From NCBI GenBank assembly GCA_913060875.1, contig CAJXSL010000001.1, positions 1,205,398-1,269,397 on the forward strand: a DNA stretch of 64,000 nucleotides. The letters run 5' to 3'. Source of the stretch: an uncultured Desulfobacteraceae bacterium (lineage in GTDB: Bacteria; Desulfobacterota; Desulfobacteria; Desulfobacterales; UBA5852). Position numbers and translations under genes: made by a program. Below the pieces are notes generated by a model. That model was not told the origin of the DNA. It saw only the letters and a program-made list of their open reading frames with translations, and did not search any database. The stretch's first letter is position 1. Each line of letters opens with the position of its first letter. This document shows, piece by piece, positions 17,231-26,111 of this stretch.

Positions 17231-18589
17231 ATGACTTCGATCGTTCGCGCCATCCTTGTGCTGGCCATTGCCTGGCCGGCAACGGGCCGCACAGCCTTGC
17301 GGATGAATGACTTCGCCTATGGGCTGCGTATTGCCACGTCTGAAAAGACCCCTTTGGTAAAATTGGCCGTTCCGAAATCGGTCTATCGCCATCTTGCCCG
17401 GGCCGATGCCGGCGATATCCGCGTGTTTTCGATGGACGGGCGCATGATACCGCATCTCCTGAAACGGCCTGCCCTGGACGACCAAACGCCTGATGGACAA
17501 AACCTGCCGCTGTTTCCGCTTTACAGCGAATCCACCGCCACCGGAAGCCACGATGTGCGCATCCACACGGATCCCAGCGGAGCCGTGCTGCGGATTACGC
17601 CGCCGCCGGCCGCATCAACCCCGCGACCACCACCGGTCTACCTGATCGATGCAAGTCAGTTGGAACGCAGGCTTGAGCGGTTGATCCTGACCTGGGAGCG
17701 CCTGCGACCAGACGTTTTGGTTGAAGCGCGCCTGGAAGCCAGCAATGATCTGGTGCAGTGGCATCCGGTACTTTCTACGGTGACCCTGGCGGACATCCGG
17801 CATGGCCAACGCCGGGTGCAGAACCGGACGATCCCGTGGCCTCCGGAGAAAGACCCGGCGGCGTATCTTCGGTTGTCCTGGTTAAGCGGAGGAGAAGCCA
17901 TACGGGTTGAGCGGGTGGAGGGCCTGCTGCGCCCTGAAGGAGAGCTGCCGCAACGATTCTGGATCCGGGCAGCCTACCGGACAGACCGTGAAATGCCCGG
18001 CAGCATGCAATTCGACAGCGGCGGGGTTTTTCCTGTCGATCGAATCGACCTGAAATTGCCCCAGGGCAACAGTCTGTTGACCGGTACGGTGAAATCCCGG
18101 GAAAATGAGCGTGCTGTCTGGCGGGTTCATTTCCGGGGGCCGTTTTACCATTTGAAGGTGAGCGATACGACACTGCACAACGATCCGGTGAGGGTCGCGG
18201 AGACCACCGACCGCTTCTGGAAGTTGGATATCGATAGCCCCCAAAGCGGACTGGGTACCAGTGTTCCCCGATTGATGCTGGGCGGGCGCACCCATGACAT
18301 TTTTTTTGCTCCTGATGGCGGCGGCACTTACATCCTGGCCTTCGGAAGCCAAAGGGCCCCGGTGCTGGACCCCCCGCCTGATCTGGTGGAAAAGGTTGCA
18401 TCGGGAGAAAGCGTTACCCGCGTCGACATCGGACGGCGTATCGAATTAGGCGGGGCCGCGCGCTTGGCCCAAACGCCAAGCGGCCCTTCCGGACGTATGC
18501 TGTCCCTGTCCACCTGGCTGTTGGCCTGTGTTTTACTGGTGGCCTTTTTGGCCTGGTGGGTGGTGCGGCGCCTGTTACATCGCTATTGA
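17231..18589 (+). CDS. DUF3999-family exported membrane-anchored protein
   Basis: 452 aa. The signal peptide is at about 1-20 (SIVRAILVLAIAWPATG) and a C-terminal membrane helix at about 425-447 followed by RRLLHRY. The mature N-terminus (FAYGLRI..TPLVKLAVPKSVYRHL..ADAGDIRVFSMDGRMIPH) is the hallmark of DUF3999, a periplasmic beta-rich family of unknown function. Members often sit next to a DUF2339 membrane protein; none is seen here. Start 17231 follows GGGAG; the longer frame to 17030 runs into a repeat. A kinase gene follows after 78 bp on the same strand. Confidence 0.82.
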   Translation: MTSIVRAILVLAIAWPATGRTALRMNDFAYGLRIATSEKTPLVKLAVPKSVYRHLARADAGDIRVFSMDGRMIPHLLKRPALDDQTPDGQNLPLFPLYSESTATGSHDVRIHTDPSGAVLRITPPPAASTPRPPPVYLIDASQLERRLERLILTWERLRPDVLVEARLEASNDLVQWHPVLSTVTLADIRHGQRRVQNRTIPWPPEKDPAAYLRLSWLSGGEAIRVERVEGLLRPEGELPQRFWIRAAYRTDREMPGSMQFDSGGVFPVDRIDLKLPQGNSLLTGTVKSRENERAVWRVHFRGPFYHLKVSDTTLHNDPVRVAETTDRFWKLDIDSPQSGLGTSVPRLMLGGRTHDIFFAPDGGGTYILAFGSQRAPVLDPPPDLVEKVASGESVTRVDIGRRIELGGAARLAQTPSGPSGRMLSLSTWLLACVLLVAFLAWWVVRRLLHRY

Positions 18590-18667
18590 ATTTCTTCTTT
18601 GTCCGTTTGAGATGACGGGTTGATTCACTCCGAAGGTCTGTCACCAATCTGCGGAGAAAGGGTTTCC

Positions 18668-21600
18668 ATGTTATCTCCCCAAACACCCAACGGCGGCAAG
18701 CCGACCAACCCCCTGGCGATTGTCGTGCCGGCCTTGGTGGTCATCCTGGGGTTTATTCTTGTTGTCTTTACTGGCGCCCTGCCCTTGGTGGAAGATCGTC
18801 TGCTGGCCCACAAGAAGGAGATGATTAGAGATCTGGTCCGGACATCCCTGCAGACCCTGGCACATTACCATGAAAAGGAGCAACAGGGTATGCTGTCCCG
18901 TGCCGAAGCTCAGCAGGAGGTCATCCGTCTGGTGCAGGCCATGCGCTACGGGCCGGAAGACAAAGACTACTTCTGGATCAATGATTTCGGTCCGCAAATG
19001 ATCATGCATCCCTATCGCACCGATCTCGTCGGTCAGGACGTGTCGGAGTACGCCGACCCCGACGGCATGTTGCTTTTCCGCGAGTTCGTGCGGGTGGCGC
19101 GCGCTGAAGGCGGCGGCTACGTGGATTACAAGTGGCAATGGCAGGACGACTCCTCCCGCGTCGTGCCGAAAATATCCTATGTCGAAACATTTCAGCCCTG
19201 GAACTGGATTGTCGGGACGGGTATCTACATCGAGGACGTCCGGGCGGAAATCAGGACCCTGCAGCGGCGTTTGGCCATTCCCAGCGGGGTTATTCTTCTG
19301 CTGATCATCATCTTTTCAGGATATTATATTTGCCAGTGGACCCGAACGGAGCGCCGGCGGCGCCATGCGTGGCGGGCCCTGACCGAAAGCAGGGAAAAAT
19401 ACATGGCGGTTCTGGCCTCCAGCCCCAATCCGGTGGTGGTCTATGACCAGAAGGGGCGGGTCCTTTATGTCAACCCTGCCTTTACGCGTGTGTTCGGTTG
19501 GGAACTGGCCGAACTGACGGGCAAACCGGTCGACTTCGTCCCGGAGGCGTCCCGGGGCGAAACCGGGGAGGCGATCAAGGCGGCCTACCGCGACGGGTCT
19601 TTTGCCTTCGAGACCCAGCGCCGTCGCAAAGACGGTACGGTCATCTTTGTGCGCATCAATGCCGCCACCTACCGCCTGAGCGACGGCACCACAGGCGGGA
19701 TGGTGGTGAATCTGGAAGATATCTCCGAACGCAAAGAGGCGGAGATCCAACTGCGGGAAAGCGAGGCGCGCTTCCGGCGTATGCATGAAGCCTCCGTCGG
19801 TGCCATTGGCATTCATATTGACGGACGGATTGAGGATGTCAACCTGGCTCTCAGCCGGTTGACAGGCTTCCGTGAAAACGAGTTGATTGGCATGGACGGC
19901 CTGCAGCTCATTGCCCCGGAATGGCGGGATGCGGTTCGGCAGCACATCCAGGCCGGGAACGAAGCGCCTTATGAAGTGGTGGGATTGCGCAAGGACGGCG
20001 GCACTTACCCTCTGGAGATCCAGGGCAGGAATATCCATTTGGACGATCGCATGGCGCGAATCACCGAATTCCGGGACCTGTCCGAGCGGCGGCGGGCCGA
20101 AGAAGAACTGAGGGAAAGCCAGGAGATGTTCCGGGCCATTGGGTATGCGGCCCGCGATGCCATCGTCATGATCGACAACGACGGTCGGGTGGCCTATTGG
20201 AGCCGGGCCGGCGAAGATATACTAGGCTACCGGCCGGAAGACGTAATGGGGCGGCGGTTGCATAGGATGCTCTCCCCCGAACGCTATATGGCGGATATTG
20301 CGCGGGCTTTTGAAGACTTTCAGAAAACCGGTTCAGGGGCGGTCATAGGTCGCACCATCGAACTTGCGGCCCGGCACCGCGATGGCCTGGAAATTCCTGT
20401 GGAGCTTTCCCTGGCTTCGGTTCGGTTGAAGGGCCGCTGGCATGCGGTCGGCATTATGCGCGATATTTCCGATCGACGGAAAACCGAGCAAGCCCTGCGG
20501 GAGAGCGAAGAAAAGTACCGCCTGCTGACGGAAAGCATCACGGAAACCATCTGGACCATGGATCTGGACCAGAATTTTACTTACGTCAGCCCTACCTGTA
20601 TCGATATTCAAGGCTGGACCGCGGAAGAAATCATGGGCATGCGCGTCGACCAACTCATGCCAGCGGCCGAAGCCGAAAAAGTTCTGGCGGCGTTTGCACA
20701 GGTCATGGCGGAGGGTGCGCGTACCGGAAACTATCGGCGCTCACGCACCATGGAGGTGGAGCTCTACCATAAAAATGGCAGCCGGGTCTGGTCCGAAGTG
20801 ACGGCCACGATTATGGTGGACGATCAGGGCCAGCCCGCTACCATTTTGGGGGTGACCCGTGATGTGACCGAGCGTAAAAAGGCGGAGGCCGAGAAAATCG
20901 AGCTGCTCGAAAAACTTGCCCGCTCCAAGAAAATGGAAGCCTTGGGCCTGCTGGCCGGCGGTGTGGCCCATGATCTCAATAATGTGCTTTCCGGCATCGT
21001 GAGTTACCCGGATCTGATCCTGATGGACTTGCCGGCCGACAGTTCCCTGATGGAGCCGGTCGCGACCATCAAGGATTCCGGACTCAAAGCCGCGGCCATC
21101 GTGCAGGACCTGCTTACCCTGGCACGCCGGGGGGTTACGGCTTTTGAGGTGCTCAGTCTCAACGACATGGTTGCGGATGTCATCCGGTCGCCTGAGCACC
21201 AGGCCCTGGCCGCCTACCACCCCGATGTGGACTTTGTGGCCCGGTGCGAACCGGAGCTGCCGGATATGGAAGGCTCAGCGGTTCATTTGAAAAAGACCAT
21301 CATGAACCTGATTGCCAATGCGGCCGAAGCCCAACCCGGGGGTGGGCAAGTGACTATTTTCACCGAAAGCCGCTATGTGGACCGGCCCCTGTCCGGTTAT
21401 GACACCGTGGCCGAAGGGGAGTATATCGTGCTGCGCGTCGAAGACCGCGGCCAGGGTATCGCCGCGGATGATCTCGCACGCATCTTTGAGCCTTTTTATA
21501 CCAAAAAAGTCATGGGCCGCAGCGGCACCGGGCTTGGCATGGCTGTGGTTTGGGGGACCGTACAGGACCACCGGGGTTATATTGATATCCAAAGCGAAGA

Positions 21601-22072
21601 AAAGGTCGGTACAGTTTTCGAGCTCTACTTCCCCATGACCCGGAAATCTCGCCGGGAGGTGCCGGAAATCTCTCTCGACGCCATCCGCGGCCGTAACGAA
21701 ACGATTCTGGTGGTGGATGACATCCGCGAACAGCGGGAAATCGCTTCCCGGATCCTGGCCCGTTTGAACTATGTCGTGACCACGGCCTCAAGCGGCGAAA
21801 AAGCGCTGGCCTTCCTGGAAGTGAACGATGTGGATCTGGTGATTCTCGATATGATCATGGATCCCGGCCTGGATGGTCTGGACACTTACCGGGAAATGAT
21901 CGCCATCAAACCGGACCAGAGGGTTATCATCGCCAGTGGCTACGCCGAAACGGACCGGGTCAAAACTGCTTTGGACATGGGGGCTGGTCAGTATCTGAAG
22001 AAGCCCTATACCCTGGATAAAATCGGACAAGCCGTCCGCGAGGAGTTGGATCGCAAGCTTTCACGCGCCTAG
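18668..22072 (+). CDS. Multi-PAS hybrid histidine kinase with Cache sensor
   Basis: 1134 aa. TM1 is at about 18-40 and a single Cache (sCache_2-like) sensor at about 50-190 (YGPEDKDYFWINDFGPQMIMHP, WNWIVGTGIYIEDV). TM2 is at about 205-225. Four PAS domains lie at roughly 245-370, 375-490, 495-620 and 625-750. The HisKA-like box reads LAGGVAHDLNNVLSGIVSYP, the ATPase has RSGTGLGMAVVWG, and the receiver has acceptor Asp in LVILDMIMDPGLDGL. The kinase-receiver half is clearly paralogous to the protein at 49143-51560. Start 18668 follows AGAAAGGG. The stop overlaps that of convergent pspF by 4 bases. Confidence 0.94.
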   Translation: MLSPQTPNGGKPTNPLAIVVPALVVILGFILVVFTGALPLVEDRLLAHKKEMIRDLVRTSLQTLAHYHEKEQQGMLSRAEAQQEVIRLVQAMRYGPEDKDYFWINDFGPQMIMHPYRTDLVGQDVSEYADPDGMLLFREFVRVARAEGGGYVDYKWQWQDDSSRVVPKISYVETFQPWNWIVGTGIYIEDVRAEIRTLQRRLAIPSGVILLLIIIFSGYYICQWTRTERRRRHAWRALTESREKYMAVLASSPNPVVVYDQKGRVLYVNPAFTRVFGWELAELTGKPVDFVPEASRGETGEAIKAAYRDGSFAFETQRRRKDGTVIFVRINAATYRLSDGTTGGMVVNLEDISERKEAEIQLRESEARFRRMHEASVGAIGIHIDGRIEDVNLALSRLTGFRENELIGMDGLQLIAPEWRDAVRQHIQAGNEAPYEVVGLRKDGGTYPLEIQGRNIHLDDRMARITEFRDLSERRRAEEELRESQEMFRAIGYAARDAIVMIDNDGRVAYWSRAGEDILGYRPEDVMGRRLHRMLSPERYMADIARAFEDFQKTGSGAVIGRTIELAARHRDGLEIPVELSLASVRLKGRWHAVGIMRDISDRRKTEQALRESEEKYRLLTESITETIWTMDLDQNFTYVSPTCIDIQGWTAEEIMGMRVDQLMPAAEAEKVLAAFAQVMAEGARTGNYRRSRTMEVELYHKNGSRVWSEVTATIMVDDQGQPATILGVTRDVTERKKAEAEKIELLEKLARSKKMEALGLLAGGVAHDLNNVLSGIVSYPDLILMDLPADSSLMEPVATIKDSGLKAAAIVQDLLTLARRGVTAFEVLSLNDMVADVIRSPEHQALAAYHPDVDFVARCEPELPDMEGSAVHLKKTIMNLIANAAEAQPGGGQVTIFTESRYVDRPLSGYDTVAEGEYIVLRVEDRGQGIAADDLARIFEPFYTKKVMGRSGTGLGMAVVWGTVQDHRGYIDIQSEEKVGTVFELYFPMTRKSRREVPEISLDAIRGRNETILVVDDIREQREIASRILARLNYVVTTASSGEKALAFLEVNDVDLVILDMIMDPGLDGLDTYREMIAIKPDQRVIIASGYAETDRVKTALDMGAGQYLKKPYTLDKIGQAVREELDRKLSRA

Positions 22073-23085
22073 AGTCGGTCTTTGAATTTGCGCATCAATC
22101 CTCGCAATTGATCGTAGGTCAGCCCAAGGAGGGCGGCGGCCCGGCGTTGATTGAAGCGGGCCTGTTGGAGGGCTTGCCGCAGGCGTAGCAACTGCAGGTG
22201 GCCCACGGCATCCTTCAACGGCAGGGTTTCCAGGGGATTGCTGGCGGTCAAGGCCGAGGAGGGCTCCGCCGGCGTTGCGGCAGTTGCTGCGGAAGGCGTT
22301 GCCGCACCGAAGGGATCAAAACGGATTTCTTCAATCCGGTCGCCCGTTGTGCGGTAGACGGCCCGTTCGACCACATTTTTAAGCTCACGTATGTTGCCGG
22401 GCCAGCCATACCCCTCCAGGGCTTGCATGGCTGCCGGCAGGAATACGGGCATGTTTTTCCGGCCTAACTCCAGCGCCATGCGCCCGGCGAAATGCCGGGC
22501 AAGAAGCGGGATGTCGCCCCGGCGTTCCCGCAGGGGCGGCAGGTGCAGCACTTCAAAGGCCAGCCGATCCAAAAGGTCCTGTTTGAAGCTCCCCGCCCGG
22601 GCCATCCGGGGCAGGTCGGCATGGGTGGCCCCGATAATGCGGACGTCCACATCCACCGGGGCGGCGCTGCCCACCCGCTCGAATACGCCGTATTCCACCA
22701 CGCGGAGGATTTTTTCCTGGACCTCCATGGGGATGGTGCCGATTTCATCCAGAAAAAGCGTGCCCTGGTCGGCGGCTTCGAAACGTCCCATCCGGCGCTG
22801 CTGCGCACCGGTGAAGGCGCCCCTTTCGTGTCCGAAAAGCTCGGCTTCGATCAGCGACGGGGTCAGGGCCGCGCAATTCAAGGTAATGAAGGCGTTCTGC
22901 CAGCGTTGGGAGAGGAAATGCAGGCGGCTGGCCGCCAATTCTTTCCCGGTGCCCCGTTCCCCGATCAGCAGGACCGGTCGATCCACCGGTGCCACCCGGG
23001 ACAACTGTTCCTGGAAATTCAGGAAAGCCTCGGATTGGCCTAAAGCTTCGCCTTGTTGAGGCCCTGCGGCCGTCGCTATGGTCAT
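22069..23085 (-). CDS. pspF: Phage-shock sigma54 activator PspF
   Basis: 338 aa. It has no N-terminal regulatory domain and starts almost at once with the AAA+ domain: VLLIGERGTGKELAASRLHF (Walker A), ELFGHERGAFTGAQ, and TLFLDEIGTIP. The C-terminal Fis-like helix-turn-helix reads RRAAALLGLTYDQLRGLM. Wording and order match E. coli PspF closely. Start 23085 is chosen to fit that family and has AAAGG upstream; 23133 would add 16 residues. It is divergent from pspA. PspF activates the psp sigma54 promoter and is inhibited by PspA. Confidence 0.95.
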   Translation of the reverse strand: MTIATAAGPQQGEALGQSEAFLNFQEQLSRVAPVDRPVLLIGERGTGKELAASRLHFLSQRWQNAFITLNCAALTPSLIEAELFGHERGAFTGAQQRRMGRFEAADQGTLFLDEIGTIPMEVQEKILRVVEYGVFERVGSAAPVDVDVRIIGATHADLPRMARAGSFKQDLLDRLAFEVLHLPPLRERRGDIPLLARHFAGRMALELGRKNMPVFLPAAMQALEGYGWPGNIRELKNVVERAVYRTTGDRIEEIRFDPFGAATPSAATAATPAEPSSALTASNPLETLPLKDAVGHLQLLRLRQALQQARFNQRRAAALLGLTYDQLRGLMRKFKDRL

Positions 23086-23189
23086 GTTACGCCTTTCGTC
23101 GGGATCCAAGCGTTTGTCATCCGGGTCTTTCATCCGGGGTGGAAAGCCCGCAGGGATCTTCCCGTTTTACGTTAATCCTAAATTGACGG

Positions 23190-23312
23190 TCTCGTAAAAA
23201 GCCTTTTATCTGTCATTCCGGACTTGATCCGGAATCTTTAACTGTCTGATACCAAAAGATTCCGGCTTCCGCCGGAATGACGTCTAAACGGGGAATTCGA
23301 CTTTTTACGAGA
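23190..23312. repeat. Nested inverted-repeat element between pspF and pspA
   Basis: Outer ends TCTCGTAAAAAG / CTTTTTACGAGA are perfect 12-bp inverted repeats. Inside, GTCATTCCGGACTTGATCC and its inverted partner ending CCGGAATGAC form a second palindrome (about 23212-23281) like those at 62736 and 15922. The size (123 bp) and lack of frame fit a MITE or REP-doublet. Confidence 0.75.
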
Positions 23313-23477
23313 ACATCAAAATTACCGATGTGAAGGAAACAATTCATAGAGAAAATGTCGAAATAGCCATATCTTGGCCAAAATAACCAACATATGGTTT
23401 TTTATTATAGGGCCGCCATGGGGGTTGTCAATGGCTATCTGTCTGAAATAATGTCAAATCATATCCATGGGCCGGTT

Positions 23478-23493
23478 TGGCATCAATCCTGCT
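23478..23493 (+). promoter_or_regulatory. Sigma54 promoter of pspABC
   Basis: TGGCAT-CAATC-CTGCT with correct GG-GC spacing. It lies 34 bases before the pspA start, leaving a leader of roughly 20 nt that contains the GGGAGG ribosome site. PspF binding sites would be expected upstream. Confidence 0.75.
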
Positions 23494-23526
23494 CATTACC
23501 CGGGTAAACCATACCGGGAGGCAATC

Positions 23527-24207
23527 ATGGGAATTTTTACACGTTTCAGGGATATTGTCAGTGCCAACATCAACGCCATGCTGGATCGGGCCGAAGATCC
23601 GGAAAAACTGATCAAACTGATGATCCGGGAAATGGAGGACACCTTGGTGGAGCTCAAGGCGGCCTGCGCCGGTGTGATTGCCGATCATAAAAAGACCGGC
23701 CGGCGCCTGGCCGAAGTCCGGGACCGGGAGCGCCACTGGGATGAGCGTGCGCAGCTGGCCGTGCGCAAGGGGCGCGACGACCTGGCCCGGGAGGCCCTGG
23801 TCGAGAAGCGGCGCTTCACCCGCATGGCCGAAGGGCTCGAAGGCGAACGGGTGGAGCAGGACGAATTGATCAATCAGTACCATGATGATATCCAGCAGTT
23901 GGAAAACAAGCTGCATACCGCCCGTGAGAAGCAGCGCATGCTGGTCCACCGGCATGCCCGGGCCCAGAATGCCCGGCGTGCCCGGGAAGAAATCCGGCGG
24001 GCGGGCAACCACGAGACCATCGCCAAATTCGAAGAGCTTGAGCGCCGCATCGACCGCATGGAAGCCGAGGCCGATCTGGTCTCCTACGGCGCCGGTCCCA
24101 CCCTGGACCAGGCCTTCGAGGAGCTGGTCACGGACGATGATATTGAAAACGAGCTGGCGGCCATGAAGTCCCGTTCGGATACGCCGGACAAACCAGCGGC
24201 ATCATGA
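23527..24207 (+). CDS. pspA: Phage-shock protein A
   Basis: 226 aa, almost wholly helical. MGIFTRFRDIVSANINAMLD is the PspA amphipathic N-terminus and EDPEKLIKLMIREMEDTLVE the conserved next helix. Long coiled coil continues to about residue 200. PspA is an ESCRT-III-like membrane-stress effector that also inhibits PspF. Start 23527 follows GGGAGG; the frame upstream to 23467 covers the promoter. It heads pspA-pspB-pspC. Confidence 0.96.
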   Translation: MGIFTRFRDIVSANINAMLDRAEDPEKLIKLMIREMEDTLVELKAACAGVIADHKKTGRRLAEVRDRERHWDERAQLAVRKGRDDLAREALVEKRRFTRMAEGLEGERVEQDELINQYHDDIQQLENKLHTAREKQRMLVHRHARAQNARRAREEIRRAGNHETIAKFEELERRIDRMEAEADLVSYGAGPTLDQAFEELVTDDDIENELAAMKSRSDTPDKPAAS

Positions 24208-24267
24208 CCGGTCGACCCGGGGCGGCAACCCACGGGTTGAAAAACCATTTCCGGGAGCAAAACCCTT

Positions 24268-24522
24268 ATGACGGCAGTGTGGATCATCATGGTCATTTTC
24301 GGCAGCCTGGTTGTTTTGCTGGGCACCATTTGCGGCACGATTCTTCTGGCCATGAAAATCAAGCATGGGGGGCTTTCCGCCCGCAGCCGGGAAGCCCAGG
24401 GCGAAGAAACCCGCATGATCCAGGAAATCTACCAGGGGCTGTCACGCATGGAGGCGCGGGTGGAAGCGCTGGAAACCATTTTAATGGAACGCAAGGAGAA
24501 GCGTCATGACGATCAGGGCTAA
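24268..24522 (+). CDS. pspB: Phage-shock protein B
   Basis: 84 aa. One N-terminal membrane helix (about 4-27) is followed by a charged coiled coil with RMIQEIYQGLSRMEARVEAL, the conserved PspB segment. It lies between pspA (61-bp gap) and pspC (17-bp overlap). With PspC it recruits PspA to the inner membrane under envelope stress. Confidence 0.93.
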   Translation: MTAVWIIMVIFGSLVVLLGTICGTILLAMKIKHGGLSARSREAQGEETRMIQEIYQGLSRMEARVEALETILMERKEKRHDDQG

Positions 24523-24898
24523 ACGACGCCATCGACGGCTGAACGGTTTATATCGATCGCGAGACGGCGTGCTGTTCGGCGTTTGCCGCGGCCTGGCCGA
24601 CTATTTTGACCTGAGTGTTTTCTGGATTCGGTTCCTGGCCGTTGTTGTGCTGGTGATGACCGGGCTGTGGCCCATGGTGGGTATTTATCTGGTGGCCGCT
24701 TTGATCATGAAGCCGGAGCCGGTGCGGCCCATCGAGAATGATGACGAAAGGGAATTTTATCACAGCTATGTGCACTCCCGCGAAGGCGCGGCCCAGCGCA
24801 TCCGGCGGCGGGCCCGGGATCTGGAACGGCGCATTCGCCGCCTGGAGGACAGCGTCACTTCCCGGGAGTTTGACTGGGACCAGCGTATCCATGAATAG
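24506..24898 (+). CDS. pspC: Phage-shock protein C
   Basis: 130 aa. The PspC domain is at about 12-70: LYRSRDGVLFGVCRGLADYF and FWIRFLAVVVLVMTGLWPMVG form the Arg/Gly motif and membrane helix. A basic helical tail (EGAAQRIRRRARDLERRIRR) follows. It overlaps pspB by 17 bases, so translation is probably coupled. Membrane-stress sensor partner of PspB. Confidence 0.95.
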   Translation: MTIRAKRRHRRLNGLYRSRDGVLFGVCRGLADYFDLSVFWIRFLAVVVLVMTGLWPMVGIYLVAALIMKPEPVRPIENDDEREFYHSYVHSREGAAQRIRRRARDLERRIRRLEDSVTSREFDWDQRIHE

Positions 24899-24913
24899 CA
24901 CTTTCGTGCCCAT

Positions 24914-24962
24914 CCCGGCAGCCCGCGCCATTTCGATCTTGACGCGCTGCCGGGTTTCCTTC
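24914..24962 (+). terminator. Probable terminator of psp operon
   Basis: CCCGGCAGC / GCTGCCGGG with a 23-nt loop, followed by TTTCCTT, 15 bases after the pspC stop. The loop is long, so efficiency is uncertain. Confidence 0.5.
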
Positions 24963-25096
24963 ACGACTCCCCGAAAGGGCCGTTCAGGCTCTGCCTTCAT
25001 CCTTACACCATTTTTCTGATCTCAAAGGGAAGTTTATCCCGGGAAAAAGCGGACCATGACGCGCGTGGCATCGAACAGCCCCCCCGGCGGCGGTGT

Positions 25097-25516
25097 TCAG
25101 CCCCCACGGTTCCAGGCGAGCTTGGCGCGTGCCTTGCGGACCGAGAGCAACTCCATGCGGGCGCCCGCCAGGCGGAAGCCGCGGCTGGCTTCATCCAGGG
25201 CGATGGCATGGTGATAGGCATACTGGGGATCCAGCTCCCGGACGTAGACATCCAGGCGTATTTTGCGGTCTTGCACACCGCGGTAAACGATGTCCAGGTT
25301 GCCGACACGCTGGCGGGTATCCCGCTTCAGAGTGACCAGGACGCGCGGTTCATCCGGGTAGGGCAGGGTGTTGACCGCCGAGGCTACATTGACCGGCACG
25401 GGATCGGGAGGCGCGGCCGCCCCGGCTGTGATGAGATACAGCGACGTGCCGAAGACGACCCCCGAAACCGAAAAGAACAGGATCGAGAGCCATTTATGTT
25501 TGCGCTTGTTTTCCAT
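25097..25516 (-). CDS. Hypothetical membrane-anchored protein
   Basis: 139 aa. A short basic N-terminus (MENKRKHKW) leads into one hydrophobic helix (about 9-32, ending TAGAAA), most likely a signal anchor. The rest (about 40-135) is periplasmic and mixed, with VRELDPQYAYHHAIALDEA and a basic end. No family recognised. It stands alone, convergent to pspC. Confidence 0.6.
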   Translation of the reverse strand: MENKRKHKWLSILFFSVSGVVFGTSLYLITAGAAAPPDPVPVNVASAVNTLPYPDEPRVLVTLKRDTRQRVGNLDIVYRGVQDRKIRLDVYVRELDPQYAYHHAIALDEASRGFRLAGARMELLSVRKARAKLAWNRGG

Positions 25517-26111
25517 AACCTAATGAATAAGACACGTTTGGGGTTGGTGCCAACATGCGAATGCCGCCTTAGTCTATTTTTCCCGGGCCGTCAACCGGAC
25601 GGCGGACTCATCTGCGGGGCCTTGTTCCGGTTTGTGCTTGAAATGTCTATATGTACCACAAAAATACTCAAAATAACATAAAAATGTACAAAATATAATT
25701 TTAGTGTCAGTCTATAGAACCGTTCGTATATTCAACTATTCTACTACTCTCCTTTCTTGGTGGCGCCAGACGTCGGGCCGGGGGCGACCGGAACACTTGA
25801 CCATCATTTGCCTTTCCGTAATGGGGGCGGCGATCAAGAGGAGAATTGCGACCCTGTGTCGGCCCTGCAGAGGGTTATCGGCCCCCAACTGAAAAAATGG
25901 AGTGGATTCTAACCGTTTTCTCGGATTGCTATGGACAAAAGCGGTGCAATACCATATAGGCCCTCTTTCGCCGGTGGCGATAGTGAAAGGCATCCCGAAA
26001 CAACCGCCTGAAACCTTGCCGGCCCCATGGCCGCGCTGCATGCTGGCGGTCATTCCGGCCGCCCCGGGAGAGCCAATACAACAAGACCCATCATGAGGAT
26101 GAGCGTAACCC
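25517..26111. other. Gene-poor region, 595 bp
   Basis: The first half is markedly AT-rich (ATAACATAAAAATGTACAAA near 25670), unlike its surroundings. The second half returns to the local composition. The frames here look like chance frames: no family resemblance and no ribosome sites. It probably carries the promoter of typA. Confidence 0.5.
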
